Source: JAICLL01 sp035252155 (GTDB taxonomy: Bacteria; Planctomycetota; Planctomycetia; Pirellulales; JAICIG01). From it: a DNA stretch of 27,234 nt. Shown here one piece after another: positions 1 to 8,494 of the stretch. Location of the stretch: positions 1 to 27,234 of the forward strand of contig DATFDL010000587.1 of assembly GCA_035252155.1 (NCBI GenBank). Direction: 5' to 3'. How positions within the stretch are numbered: the first letter of the stretch is position 1; every line of letters starts with the position of its first letter. The position numbers and the translations under genes were made by a program. The notes under the pieces were generated by a model. That model saw only the letters and a list, made by a program, of their open reading frames with translations, was not told the DNA's origin and ran no database searches.

Positions 1-82
1 CATGGCCAGCCGTTTTCGACAAGCATGGTCATCCTCCGGGAATGTGCCGCAGCAGAATCTCGTCGTACGCAATCGCATCCAT
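1..82 (-). pseudogene. possible start of a small gene with an in-frame stop, cut by the window edge
   Basis: Downstream of the 104-481 gene, on the same strand and 21 bases further on, an ATG opens a short frame reading MDAIAYDEILLRHIPGG and then TGA (29-31). The phrase DEILLRHIPGG resembles the start of small planctomycete and cyanobacterial hypothetical proteins that often follow a gene like the upstream one; this is from memory and not a search. The same frame stays open from the TGA to the window edge. A second ATG at 26-24 in another frame has a good GGAGG in front of it, so it could be the start of a different gene. The frame is either a gene broken by a stop, or a tiny leader before another gene that continues outside the window. 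Confidence 0.3.
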
Positions 83-103
83 TGCTGACCTTCCGAAAAG
101 GGG

Positions 104-481
104 CTACGCCGCCAACAATTGGCATAACTCCTGGAGAAGCCCAGGATGGACGACCGCCTGGGCACCGGGCGTCAGCTTGCGTGTCTCGGTGTGACCGGTG
201 GTCTTGTTGTAATGAAGAAACGCAAACGATTGATCTGGATTGATCTCAACCTCGTGCTGCAATTCGGCATCTTCCCATTCGACGAGGACTCCACCCGTTC
301 TGGTCGGGCTCACGTGCAGCGGGTCCACGGCGGGCAGGCGCTTTTCCAGCACTGTCTCGACCAGTTTCACAAATTCACGCGCTAATTCGATTACGTGCGG
401 TGGTGGAACGGCCGCGCCATAGCCGTCCCAGTTCTCTTTCAATTGACGCATGGCCTGAAGTTGAGAGTCGACTGTGGCCAT
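104..481 (-). CDS. conserved small hypothetical protein (125 aa, ENWDGYG motif)
   Basis: A 125-residue soluble protein with no signal peptide or membrane segment. Residues 1-35 look helical and contain the phrase LKENWDGYGAAVP, which I recognise from small accessory proteins of planctomycetes and cyanobacteria that are often encoded in pairs with another short gene. The middle (about 60-100) has the alternating hydrophobic pattern of a small beta sheet: GGVLVEWED, ELQHEVEIN, SFAFLHYN. It starts at the only upstream ATG and ends with TAG. A second possible gene begins 21 bases downstream, which would give the expected two-gene arrangement. No function can be assigned. Pairing with another short gene would fit a toxin-antitoxin-like accessory module, but that is inference only. 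Confidence 0.7.
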   Translation of the reverse strand: MATVDSQLQAMRQLKENWDGYGAAVPPPHVIELAREFVKLVETVLEKRLPAVDPLHVSPTRTGGVLVEWEDAELQHEVEINPDQSFAFLHYNKTTGHTETRKLTPGAQAVVHPGLLQELCQLLAA

Positions 482-569
482 ATCCCGTTGGTCCTTCGTT
501 CAATGCGCATGAAAGCGGCTGCTTTTTAAAGCATACCATTGCAACCAACTTGAAGGAATACTGCGATCC

Positions 570-3215
570 TTATCCGCGATCTCGCGCCGAGATTCTCCGT
601 ATCGAGCAGACCGTGTCGAACCAGGCTTGCATACCGGTGAGCGGGGCGGGCTGGATGGGCAAGATCGCGTTGACGTTCACGCCGGGACCTCGGCCGCCGT
701 CGCGCGTGTCCCACCAGAGCGATTCGGCCAGGTCGGCGTCTTCGGCGAGCACGGCGGAATCGAAGCTTGGCGACTCGGCCCGGGGGCCGCGGGTCGCTGT
801 CGCCGCGCGGCCGCCAAAATGGTGCCCCAGACTGTTGCTCACCGCCAGCACGCGCGGGTGAATGCCTTCGGTGACAAAGGCGCGAATCTGCGCGCTGCCG
901 ATCGGCTCGCCCGTGGCGCGGTAGGTGTCGCCCTTGGGCCGATAAGTGGTGACTTCGACCAGGTCGCCCGAGCGAATGCCCAACTGGCGCGCCGTCGCAG
1001 CATTGATCCAGAGCGGATTGTCGTGCACGATCTCGCTGAGATACTTTTGGGCGGCGGTGCGGGCCTGCGTGTGTACGTTCCATTTGAACGTGGTAAGAAT
1101 GAACCGATCATCCGGCAGATCACGATGCGAAGGCACGGGCGCGTAGTGCGGCCAACCGTCGTCAACAATTTCCACCTTGCCGGCCTGTGCCGCGACGATC
1201 GAGCTGTAAATCTCGAACTTGCGCGAGGGCGTCTTAAAGCCGCGCATCGGCCGACCGTTCACCATCACGCCGATCGGTTCTTTTCGGCCATCGTCCGCCG
1301 TCCGATAAATGACGCTGGTCTGCCCATCGGTCGTTGTGCTGGCCAGCTCGGCAGCGGTGAGCCGGCGACGAAACGCTCCGCGGTTCTGCGGACGACTGCC
1401 GTCGACCCAGGCCCCGTGCTTTTGCAAATACGCAAAGCCGTCGGCGCAGTCGCCCCGCGGAATGTTTTGGCACTGGTGCCGCACATACGCTTCGTGGTCG
1501 GCAAACTGAAAATACTGAGCCACCGCGGGACCAAGCCGGCGGCCCAAGCGAATCAACACGTCGGCAAAGCTCAGGCACTCGCTCGGCGGCGGCGTCAGCG
1601 GTTGCCGCAGCGTGATGTACGGCTGAAACTCATAGCTGTTGCGCGTGTCGAGGCCCCAGCGCTCGAGATACGTGGCGTCGGGCAAGATCAGGTCAGCCAG
1701 ATGCGCCGTCTCGGAATAGACAACGTCGGAGCAAACGTGGAACGGAATCAGCTCTTCATTGGCGAGCACCTCGGCGGCCAGGCTGCGGCCCTCGGGCCAG
1801 GTGGTCGGCGAGCCGAGGGTGTAACTGAAATAGACCTGCACCACCGCCCGGCGATGCTGGATGTAGTCATAGACCAACTCGCCGACCTTCATCTTTTGCC
1901 AGAAGTTGGCCAACGGGTATTCGGGCGGATCTTCCAGATCGGTGCGACGCCGCGGTTTAGGCGGCAGCGGCTGCGGCGGCGGGTAAACTGCCGGATCGAC
2001 GCGCTCGGCCTCGCCGTAACAATAACCACCCGGCCTGCCGATGCCGCCCGCCAGAGCGTTCAGCAAGATCACCGCCCGGTCGTTGTTCAAACCGTTGTAG
2101 TGAGCGTGGCTGCCGCGATTGGTAAACGCGGCGCACGCAGGACGGCAACGGGCATACTCCAAGGCGATGCGCTCGATGTCATCGGCAGCCAGGCCGCTGA
2201 GACTTGCCGCCCAGGCCGCCGAATAAGGCGCGAGAAACTCGCGGAGCTGATCGACGGAGACATTGGTCCATTGCTCGATAAACGCTCGGTCGTATTGGCC
2301 GGCGGCGAGCATCGTATGCGCCATCGCCAGGGCCACAGCGCCTTCGGTTCCGGGAAATGGCGCAAACCATTCATCGCTGCGGCCCGCGGTATTCGAGAGC
2401 CGCACGTCGAACGTCACCAGCTTGGCGCCGTTGTCGTAGCGGCCCCGCACCACGCGCTTCAGAAAATGGATGTGCCCTTGGTGCGCCTCATAAAAATTCG
2501 AGCCGAAGTTGAGCAGGTACTTGGTTTGCGCGGCGTCGACGGTTTCCCAATCGGTGTCGCCGATGGTGGCGTAGTTGGCGGCCCGCTTGTGCAGCGAACA
2601 CAACGCCCGGTGATTGAGCACCACCGGCGAACCGATCGCCCCCATGAAGCGGTCGATCACGTCGGAAATGCGCGAGCGGCCGTAGTGGATGGCCACTTGT
2701 TCGGGCTTGTCGGCTTCGAGGCAGGCGCCGATCCGCTCGGCCATTTCTTCGAAAGCTTCGTCCCACGAAATGCGCCGCCAGACGCCTGCGCCGCGCCGGC
2801 CGACGCGGCGCAGAGGATAGAGCAGCCGCTCGGGGTAGTCGTTAATCGTCACGCCCGACTGCCCTTTGGCGCAGAGCGTGCGGCCGTTGTTGGGGTCGTT
2901 GGGGTTGCCGGCGAGTTTGACGACCTGCCCGTCGATCACGTGCCCCACGATGCCGCAGACCGTCGAGCAATTGAGGCAGACGCTGGTGACCTGCGTGGCG
3001 TGGCGATAGTCGTGGGGAGTTTTTGGAATACCCGGCTGCCCTGGGCGGCGCGCGACGCGGTCAGCCGCCGCGGCGGTTTCGCCGGGCCGCAACACAATAC
3101 ATTCGCCCAACGCCAGCGAGGCCAATGCGCCGATGCCCATTCGCAGCACGCCGCGGCGATCGAGATCTCCGGGCGAGCGCGACCCGCTCGCAAGTTTCGC
3201 GTCGCGCTCACTCAT
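570..3215 (-). CDS. Tat-exported Mo-bisPGD oxidoreductase, catalytic subunit (DMSO reductase superfamily)
   Basis: An 881-residue catalytic subunit of the DMSO reductase superfamily. Residues 19-40 carry a twin-arginine signal (DRRGVLRMGIGALASLALG), so the folded enzyme should be exported to the periplasm. An N-terminal [4Fe-4S] site follows with Cys80, Cys83, Cys87 and Cys115. In RALCSLHKRAA, Cys206 lies where NapA and PsrA/PhsA proteins carry their molybdenum-ligating cysteine. The C-terminal 150 residues form the molybdopterin dinucleotide-binding domain (NPLWINAATARQLGIRSGD). The start at 3215 overlaps the stop of the upstream ferredoxin-like gene by 8 bases and keeps the Tat signal in place; a start 7 codons earlier is possible. 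The substrate is unknown: polysulfide, thiosulfate, tetrathionate, arsenate and other oxyanions are all possible for the superfamily. No NrfD-type membrane anchor is encoded beside it. Confidence 0.9.
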   Translation of the reverse strand: MSERDAKLASGSRSPGDLDRRGVLRMGIGALASLALGECIVLRPGETAAAADRVARRPGQPGIPKTPHDYRHATQVTSVCLNCSTVCGIVGHVIDGQVVKLAGNPNDPNNGRTLCAKGQSGVTINDYPERLLYPLRRVGRRGAGVWRRISWDEAFEEMAERIGACLEADKPEQVAIHYGRSRISDVIDRFMGAIGSPVVLNHRALCSLHKRAANYATIGDTDWETVDAAQTKYLLNFGSNFYEAHQGHIHFLKRVVRGRYDNGAKLVTFDVRLSNTAGRSDEWFAPFPGTEGAVALAMAHTMLAAGQYDRAFIEQWTNVSVDQLREFLAPYSAAWAASLSGLAADDIERIALEYARCRPACAAFTNRGSHAHYNGLNNDRAVILLNALAGGIGRPGGYCYGEAERVDPAVYPPPQPLPPKPRRRTDLEDPPEYPLANFWQKMKVGELVYDYIQHRRAVVQVYFSYTLGSPTTWPEGRSLAAEVLANEELIPFHVCSDVVYSETAHLADLILPDATYLERWGLDTRNSYEFQPYITLRQPLTPPPSECLSFADVLIRLGRRLGPAVAQYFQFADHEAYVRHQCQNIPRGDCADGFAYLQKHGAWVDGSRPQNRGAFRRRLTAAELASTTTDGQTSVIYRTADDGRKEPIGVMVNGRPMRGFKTPSRKFEIYSSIVAAQAGKVEIVDDGWPHYAPVPSHRDLPDDRFILTTFKWNVHTQARTAAQKYLSEIVHDNPLWINAATARQLGIRSGDLVEVTTYRPKGDTYRATGEPIGSAQIRAFVTEGIHPRVLAVSNSLGHHFGGRAATATRGPRAESPSFDSAVLAEDADLAESLWWDTRDGGRGPGVNVNAILPIQPAPLTGMQAWFDTVCSIRRISARDRG

Positions 3216-3882
3216 GCACCTTCTCCTCGCCGCCAAACTCCGAGCGCAGCTCGGCCCACGTGTCGATTTCGTAGGAGCGCGGATCGTGGTTGCGTCCCTT
3301 GGCCACTTTCTTTTCCAAAGCGGGCCGCAAGCCGCGATACGAAACTTGCGGCTCGGTCTTTTCGTCGGGTTTGAGCACCGTCAGCTCCGCTTGATACCGG
3401 GCTTGAAAGCGGCGGATGTCGCTGTCCGGATCGTTGGCGTCGCCAAACACCAAAGCGCCGCTAGGACAGGTCTCGACACAGGCCGGCGCCATGCCGACTT
3501 CCAAGCGGTGCGAACAGAAGTCGCACTTGTCGGCAATGTTTCGTTGTGGATCGACATAGATCGCGCCGTAGGGGCAAGCCTCTTCGCATTTACCGTGACC
3601 GACGCAGGTTTGCGTGTCGATGCGCACAATTCCGTCTGCATCACGGCGAATCGACTTGGTGGGGCAGGCTTTGAGGCAGGGCGCGTCGGCGCATTGCATG
3701 CAAACGACCGGCAGAAACGAGCGCCGCACGCGCGGAAATTCACCTTCGTCGTAGTAATAGACCTTGGTGCGGAAGTTGCCCAGCGGCACCTGGTTCTCAA
3801 CCTTGCACGCCACCGAGCAGGCATGGCAGCCTGTGCACCGCTCCAGGTCGATCGCCATCAGATAGTGCGGCTGGTCGGGCAT
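3208..3882 (-). CDS. four-cluster ferredoxin-like electron-transfer subunit (DmsB/PsrB/HybA-like)
   Basis: The electron-transfer partner of the Mo subunit encoded next. From the start at 3882 the protein has 224 residues, the usual size for this family. Four cysteine motifs are visible: Cys16/19/22/26, Cys61/64/69/73, a third motif Cys93/His96/Cys99/Cys103, and Cys120/123/135/139. Histidine replaces the second cysteine of the third motif. There is no signal peptide, so it would be carried out with its Tat-signal partner, as is known for related pairs. In-frame ATGs at 4002 and 4086 could lengthen the N-terminus. I prefer 3882 because MPDQPHYLMAIDLERCTGC looks like a normal beginning for the family, although its ribosome binding site is weak. 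The stop overlaps the start of the Mo subunit, which implies coupled translation. A ceramidase-like gene is divergent upstream. Confidence 0.88.
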   Translation of the reverse strand: MPDQPHYLMAIDLERCTGCHACSVACKVENQVPLGNFRTKVYYYDEGEFPRVRRSFLPVVCMQCADAPCLKACPTKSIRRDADGIVRIDTQTCVGHGKCEEACPYGAIYVDPQRNIADKCDFCSHRLEVGMAPACVETCPSGALVFGDANDPDSDIRRFQARYQAELTVLKPDEKTEPQVSYRGLRPALEKKVAKGRNHDPRSYEIDTWAELRSEFGGEEKVHE

Positions 3883-4103
3883 GGGGCGGTCGTTTCCAAG
3901 AAAACGGAGCTTACGGGCCAGCACAGCCGCATCATTTGCCTTGGCGCGCTTGACGTCGACGTGGGTTACCCGGAGACCGCCGCGACGGACATCGTCCGAC
4001 ATTTTACCATCTGCGGCGAGCTTGCCTATGGTACAACGCGCTTGCCGTAAGCCCTTCGGGGCGGCATGATGGAACGCGTCCATCACACCAGGGAACCGCT
4101 CTT

Positions 4104-5498
4104 ATGAATCTCTTCGACCGGTTCAGACGGACGTTCGCCGCCCGTGCCGCCTGTTGGCTGGCACTCCTGGCGATCGGTAGCTTGGCATCCGCCGACGAGC
4201 CGGTGTGGAAGGTGGGGCTGAAGCAGATCAAGATTACGCCCGATCGGCCGGTGCCGATGGCGGGCTACGCCGCGCGCACCAAGCCGTTTGAAGAAGTTGA
4301 GGCCGACCTGTATGCCAAGGCCCTGGCACTGGAAGATACCCAGGGAAATCGGGCGGTGCTGGTGACCTCCGATCTGATCGGATTTCGAGCCGCGGTGACC
4401 GAGCCGATCTGTGAAAAGATCGTCGCGCGGACGGGGCTCAAGCGCGAGCAGATTCTGCTCACCGCGTCGCATACCCATGCCGGACCCATGCTGGGGCTGC
4501 AGCCGGCCAGTGACGAAGCCGAATCGCTGCGAACGGTCGAATATACGCAGCGGCTGGTCGACTTGGTGGCCGAAGTGGCCAGCGGAGCGCTGGCCGTGAT
4601 GCAGCCTGCTCGGCTATCGCTGGGCGAGGGCGTGGCGCCGTTTGCGATGAACCGCCGCGAGTTCCGCAAGGATGGCGTGGTGCTGGGTGTGAATCCGCGC
4701 GGGCTGGTCGATCGCAGTGTGCCCGTCCTGCGTATCGACGGGCAAGACAATCTGCCTCGGGCGGTGCTGTTCGGCGCCTCGGTCCACAACACGACGCTCG
4801 GCGGCGACAACTACCGTGTGTGCGGCGACTATGCCGGTTTTGCTCAGGCGTATGTCGAGCAGCAATATCCGGCGGTTCCGGCGATGTTCCTGCTCGGCTG
4901 CGCGGGCGACGCCAATCCCTATCCGCGCGGCACCATGGACCATGCGCGCAAGCACGGCGAGACGCTCGGTCAGGAAGTTTGCCGCGTGATGAAAACCAAA
5001 TTGCGGCCGATCGGCGGACCGCTGACGATCGCCTTCGAGCGGGTGGCATTGCCGCTGGAACCGGCGCCGCCGCGCGAAGAGCTAGAACTCCGGGCGGCGG
5101 GCAAAACGCGGTTTGCGCCCTTCACCGCCAAACAGATGCTTGCCGCGCTGGACAGAGGCGAGACGCTGCCCACCGAATATGAATGCCCCTTTACCGTCTG
5201 GCAGTTGGGCGACGACCTGACGTTGGTGGGTTTGCCGGGCGAGGTTGTGGTCGATTATCTGAAGCTGATCGAGCGGGCGATCGGCCCGAACCAGCTTTGG
5301 GTGGTGGCTTATGCCAACGATGTGTTTGGCTATCTGCCCTCGGCGCGGGTGCTGGAGGAGGGCGGCTACGAAACCCGCGGCCTATATCACGGCGGCATCG
5401 GATACTTTGCGCCCTCGGCCCAAGAGGTGGTGGTCGAGCATGTGCGCGAGCTGGCGCGGCAAGCGGGGCGGCGGTCAAACAGTGCTGACGCTCAGTAG
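4104..5498 (+). CDS. secreted neutral/alkaline ceramidase-like hydrolase
   Basis: A 464-residue protein related to the N-terminal catalytic domain of neutral/alkaline non-lysosomal ceramidases, zinc amidases that cleave N-acyl bonds of ceramide. A basic start and hydrophobic stretch (residues 11-28) end in LASA-DEP, a clear Sec signal peptide with likely cleavage after residue 30. SHTHAGP (His123, His125) and SVHNTT (His228) match the positions of the zinc-binding histidines in the family. GCAGDANPYP (265-274) corresponds to the conserved GD-N-P segment. It is shorter than true ceramidases (about 650-750 residues) and lacks their C-terminal immunoglobulin-like domain. Short homologues of this kind are common in planctomycetes and their substrates are mostly unknown. 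The start at 4104 has an AGGGA about 9 bases upstream. The gene is divergent from the molybdoenzyme unit. Confidence 0.85.
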   Translation: MNLFDRFRRTFAARAACWLALLAIGSLASADEPVWKVGLKQIKITPDRPVPMAGYAARTKPFEEVEADLYAKALALEDTQGNRAVLVTSDLIGFRAAVTEPICEKIVARTGLKREQILLTASHTHAGPMLGLQPASDEAESLRTVEYTQRLVDLVAEVASGALAVMQPARLSLGEGVAPFAMNRREFRKDGVVLGVNPRGLVDRSVPVLRIDGQDNLPRAVLFGASVHNTTLGGDNYRVCGDYAGFAQAYVEQQYPAVPAMFLLGCAGDANPYPRGTMDHARKHGETLGQEVCRVMKTKLRPIGGPLTIAFERVALPLEPAPPREELELRAAGKTRFAPFTAKQMLAALDRGETLPTEYECPFTVWQLGDDLTLVGLPGEVVVDYLKLIERAIGPNQLWVVAYANDVFGYLPSARVLEEGGYETRGLYHGGIGYFAPSAQEVVVEHVRELARQAGRRSNSADAQ

Positions 5499-5589
5499 CG
5501 GCAGTGTTCGGCCGATGGCCAGCAGCGGTCGGATGCGGTCGGCTGGATTATCATGGGTCCTGCATTCAGTGCCGAGTTTCAGTTAGACT

Positions 5590-5862
5590 TCAAGGGAAGC
5601 TCGTATGAATTGGGTGAGGAACGAATCCGACAACCCCGGCAACCCGCAATGCAGTGATCGCGAACTGAAGATGCAAGAAGCCAAGATAGTTGCTGACTTT
5701 CTTTTCCCACCGGATCAGCAGTCGGCGCGCGCGATTCGTCCAAGAGTGGGTTCGCTCGACGACCCAGCGCCGCGCTTTTCCGTGCCGGCGCTGGGGGATC
5801 GTGGGTTCTTCACCCTTCCGTGGAATGTGAGCGATGTTGTGGCTGTCTAGTCCGCCTGCCAT
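5590..5862 (-). pseudogene. C-terminal remnant of an IS5-family-type transposase
   Basis: The 90-residue frame contains RRWVVERTHSWTNRARRLL and then IRWEKKVSNYLGFLHLQFA. This is the hallmark C-terminal end of IS5-type DDE transposases, including the final catalytic glutamate region (VVERTHSW). The N-terminal DDE portion and the DNA-binding part are missing. I could not see terminal inverted repeats or a target-site duplication around it. It is therefore an inactive remnant. It lies between the ceramidase-like gene and the MoaD-like gene and is a sign of past insertion at this boundary. Confidence 0.75.
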
Positions 5863-5887
5863 CTCTTCAATTTCGCAGTTCGCCGAC

Positions 5888-6151
5888 TCATCCGCCGCCG
5901 ATCGCGGGCAAAAAATGGATCTCGCTCTGGGGGCCGACCTTGGCCAACATGCCTCGGTTGGTGAACGCGCCGTCGATCGAAACCGCCAGGCTGGGCGAAA
6001 GCGAGCCGTCTCTCAACAGCCGCTCGGCCATGCCCGGATAAGCGGAGTCTAACGCCGCGATCACCTGCTTCAGGTTGCCACCAGGCGATTCCACATGTTC
6101 AGCCCCGCCCGTCAGCGAGCGAAGCTGCGTCGGGATGTGAACAATTGCCAT
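5888..6151 (-). CDS. MoaD/ThiS-family sulfur carrier protein
   Basis: An 87-residue ubiquitin-fold sulfur carrier. The N-terminal strand (AIVHIPTQLRSLTGG), the central helix (NLKQVIAALDSAYPGMAERL) and the C-terminal strand and tail (SEIHFLPAIGGG) follow the MoaD/ThiS/CysO pattern. The terminal Gly-Gly is the site that is adenylated by an E1-like enzyme and converted to thiocarboxylate; here there are three glycines in a row. In molybdenum cofactor synthesis the thiocarboxylate provides the dithiolene sulfurs. CysO-like members feed cysteine synthesis instead. The gene lies 90 bases downstream of the xanthine-dehydrogenase-family Mo subunit on the same strand, which favours a role in supplying molybdopterin to that enzyme. 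No MoaE, MoeB or other cofactor gene is in the window. Confidence 0.82.
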   Translation of the reverse strand: MAIVHIPTQLRSLTGGAEHVESPGGNLKQVIAALDSAYPGMAERLLRDGSLSPSLAVSIDGAFTNRGMLAKVGPQSEIHFLPAIGGG

Positions 6152-6186
6152 CGAGTGCCTACCGAAACGTAATGAGCCGGTTCGGA

Positions 6187-6238
6187 TGACAGAAAAATGG
6201 CTGACAGAAAAACCTTTTTGCCCGCCACTTTTTCTGCC
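6187..6238. repeat. intergenic TGACAGAAAAA direct and inverted repeat
   Basis: TGACAGAAAAA occurs at 6187-6197 and 6202-6212, and TTTTTCTGCC in inverse orientation at 6229-6238. The copies can pair through CAGAAAAA/TTTTTCTG. The element starts 3 bases past the stop of the Mo subunit gene and could act as a weak transcription stop or RNA-stabilising hairpin before the MoaD-like gene. It looks like a dispersed repeat family and not a unique site. Confidence 0.55.
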
Positions 6239-6241
6239 ATG

Positions 6242-8494
6242 CTATCGTTGTGTCTTCGAAAGCGCCGCCCACACCTTCGGCGGCGACATCGGCAATTCGC
6301 ACATCCTTACGCCGGTGGCGTGATAGATGGCGTTGGCAACGGCCGCGGGCGGCGCGACGATCGGCGTCTCGCCCACGCCGCGCACGCCGAAAGGATGCGC
6401 CGGGTTGGGCACCTCGATGATCACGGTGTCGATCATCGGCAGATCGAGCGCGGTCGGCATGCGATAGTCGAGATAGCTGGCGTTGCGCATTCGCCCCTCG
6501 CCGTCGTAAAAATACTCCTCGTTCAAGGCCCAGCCAATGCCTTGCACCGTGCCGCCTTGCATCTGGCCTTCCACATAGCTGGGATGAATAGCCTTGCCGG
6601 CGTCTTGAAACACCGTGTAGCGCAGGATGGTCGTCTTGCCCGTGTCGGGGTCGACCTCGACGTCCGCGATGCTCAGTCCAAAGCCGTTGGTGGGCCCAGC
6701 GGGATCGACGCTGGCCCGGCCGACGACCGGTCCACCCAGCTCGTTGGCCTTGGCCGCCAGTTGCTTGAAGCCGATCGATTCGCCGTTGCGGCGGAAAGTG
6801 CCGCCATCGAACGTCACCTCGTCGGCCTTGCAGTCCCAAAGCGTCGCCGCTCGTTCCGCCATCTGCCTGCGAATATCGAGCCCCACCTGATAGGCCGCCA
6901 ACCCGGTGGCAAAAGTCACGCGGCTGCCGCCGGTCACGTCGGTGTAACCCACACTGTCGGTATCTCCCACTTGCGGGCGGACATCTTCGGCGGCGATGCC
7001 CAGTGTCTCGGCTAATTGCATGGCCACGCTCGTGCGAGTGCCGCCGATGTCGGTCGAGCCTTCGATGAGCGTTACGGTGCCGTCGGGGTTGACGCTCGCC
7101 GAGGCGCTGCTCTTCAGGCCGATGTTGAACCAAAAGCCGGTCGCCACGCCGCGGCCGCGGTTGGGACCGGCGATCGGCGCTCGATAGTGCGGATGCCTTT
7201 GGGCGGCTTCGAGCGTCTCGATCAGTCCGATCTTGGGGTAGGCCGGCCAGCCAACCCGCTTCGTGCCTTCGCGGGCGGCGTTTTTCAATCGCAGATCGAT
7301 GGGGTCGATGCCTAGTCGCTCGGCCAGTTCATCGACCACCTGCTCGGCGGCGAAGGCGGCTTGCGTGGCGCCGGGGGCGCGATAGGCGGCGGTCTTGGGC
7401 TTGTTGAGCACCACGTCGTAGCCCTCGACCTTGTAATTGGGCAGGTCGTAGCAGCTAAAGACGCACATGCAGCCCGGCCCGATCATGCCACCGGGATACG
7501 CCCCGGCGTCGTAGGCCAGCCAGGCCTGCCCGGCCACCATTCGCCCGTCTTTCTTCGCGCCCAGCCTTACGCGGACGAACGAGCCGGGCGTTGGCCCCGT
7601 GCCTTCAAACACTTCGGCCCGCGTCATCACCATTTTCACGGGACGGCGACACTTGCGACTCAGCAGCGCGGCAACCGGCTCGAGATACACCGGAATTTTT
7701 CCGCCAAACCCGCCGCCGATCTCGCACGGCACCACTGTGACCTGCGAAACCGGAATCTGCAGCAATTCGGCGGTCTGCTGCCGGGCGGTGAAGGCCCCTT
7801 GCGTGGCGGTCCAGATCGTCAGATGCCCATCGTGGTTCCAAAGCGCCGTCGAAACGTGCGGCTCGATGTAACCCTGATGCACGCTGGCCGTCTTAAACTC
7901 GCGCTCAACGACCACATCGGCCGAGGCGAACGCCTTTTCGATGTCGCCCTCTTCAAACAGCAAATACTTCGAGACGTTGCTGGTCCCTTCGCCGGCCCGC
8001 CCGCCCGCCATGTCTTCGGTGTAAACATCGTCGTGCAGCAGCGGGGCGTCGGGCTTCATGGCATCGAGCACCCAAGTGACGGCCGGCAGCGGCTCGTACT
8101 CGACGCGAATCAGCTTGGCGGCCTCCTCGGCGACGTGCGAATTGACCGCCGCCACCGCCGCCACCGCGTGCCCCTTATAAAGCACTTTCTGATGAGCCAG
8201 TACGTTGGCCCCCAAGTGCGCCAAATTGACGCTCCCTTCCCCCAGATCGGCCACTTTGTCGCGCAGGTCGGGCAGGTCAGCCGCTGTGACCACGGCCAGC
8301 ACGCCCGACAGTTTCTCGGCGGCCGAAATGTCGATGCGTTTGATCCTGGCATGCGCATGCGGGCTGCGCACGATTTTGCCGTGAACCATGCCGGCAAGCT
8401 GCAAATCGCCGCCATAGATCGCCCGGCCCGTGACTTTATCGGCGCCGTCATGCCGCACCGGCCGCGTGCCGATCACCTTGAATCTTTCAGCCAT
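6242..8494 (-). CDS. xanthine dehydrogenase-family molybdenum-binding subunit
   Basis: A 750-residue large subunit of the xanthine oxidase family, which hydroxylates aromatic heterocycles or aldehydes at a Mo-pyranopterin centre. The first 130 residues form the aldehyde oxidase/xanthine dehydrogenase a/b hammerhead domain. Then come the cofactor-binding signatures: Gln232 in WTATQGAF, GGGFGGK (260-266), and YRAPGATQ (371-378). The C-terminal GVGE has Glu709 at the place of the catalytic base of the family. The segment QGAFTAR lacks the AYXCSFR motif of carbon monoxide dehydrogenases, so CO oxidation is unlikely. The start at 8494 shares one base with the stop of the [2Fe-2S] subunit gene (TAATG), so the 70 upstream codons of the open frame are not used. 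Substrate unknown. Confidence 0.92.
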   Translation of the reverse strand: MAERFKVIGTRPVRHDGADKVTGRAIYGGDLQLAGMVHGKIVRSPHAHARIKRIDISAAEKLSGVLAVVTAADLPDLRDKVADLGEGSVNLAHLGANVLAHQKVLYKGHAVAAVAAVNSHVAEEAAKLIRVEYEPLPAVTWVLDAMKPDAPLLHDDVYTEDMAGGRAGEGTSNVSKYLLFEEGDIEKAFASADVVVEREFKTASVHQGYIEPHVSTALWNHDGHLTIWTATQGAFTARQQTAELLQIPVSQVTVVPCEIGGGFGGKIPVYLEPVAALLSRKCRRPVKMVMTRAEVFEGTGPTPGSFVRVRLGAKKDGRMVAGQAWLAYDAGAYPGGMIGPGCMCVFSCYDLPNYKVEGYDVVLNKPKTAAYRAPGATQAAFAAEQVVDELAERLGIDPIDLRLKNAAREGTKRVGWPAYPKIGLIETLEAAQRHPHYRAPIAGPNRGRGVATGFWFNIGLKSSASASVNPDGTVTLIEGSTDIGGTRTSVAMQLAETLGIAAEDVRPQVGDTDSVGYTDVTGGSRVTFATGLAAYQVGLDIRRQMAERAATLWDCKADEVTFDGGTFRRNGESIGFKQLAAKANELGGPVVGRASVDPAGPTNGFGLSIADVEVDPDTGKTTILRYTVFQDAGKAIHPSYVEGQMQGGTVQGIGWALNEEYFYDGEGRMRNASYLDYRMPTALDLPMIDTVIIEVPNPAHPFGVRGVGETPIVAPPAAVANAIYHATGVRMCELPMSPPKVWAALSKTQR

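Noticed and set aside
627..3374. A plus-strand open frame of 915 codons
   Set aside because: It lies antisense to the molybdoenzyme and its partner. High GC keeps the opposite strand open, and the translation has no recognisable domain.
6159..7133. A minus-strand open frame of 324 codons inside the Mo subunit gene
   Set aside because: It is in another frame of the same gene, Arg/His-rich and low in complexity, as out-of-frame GC-rich DNA usually is.
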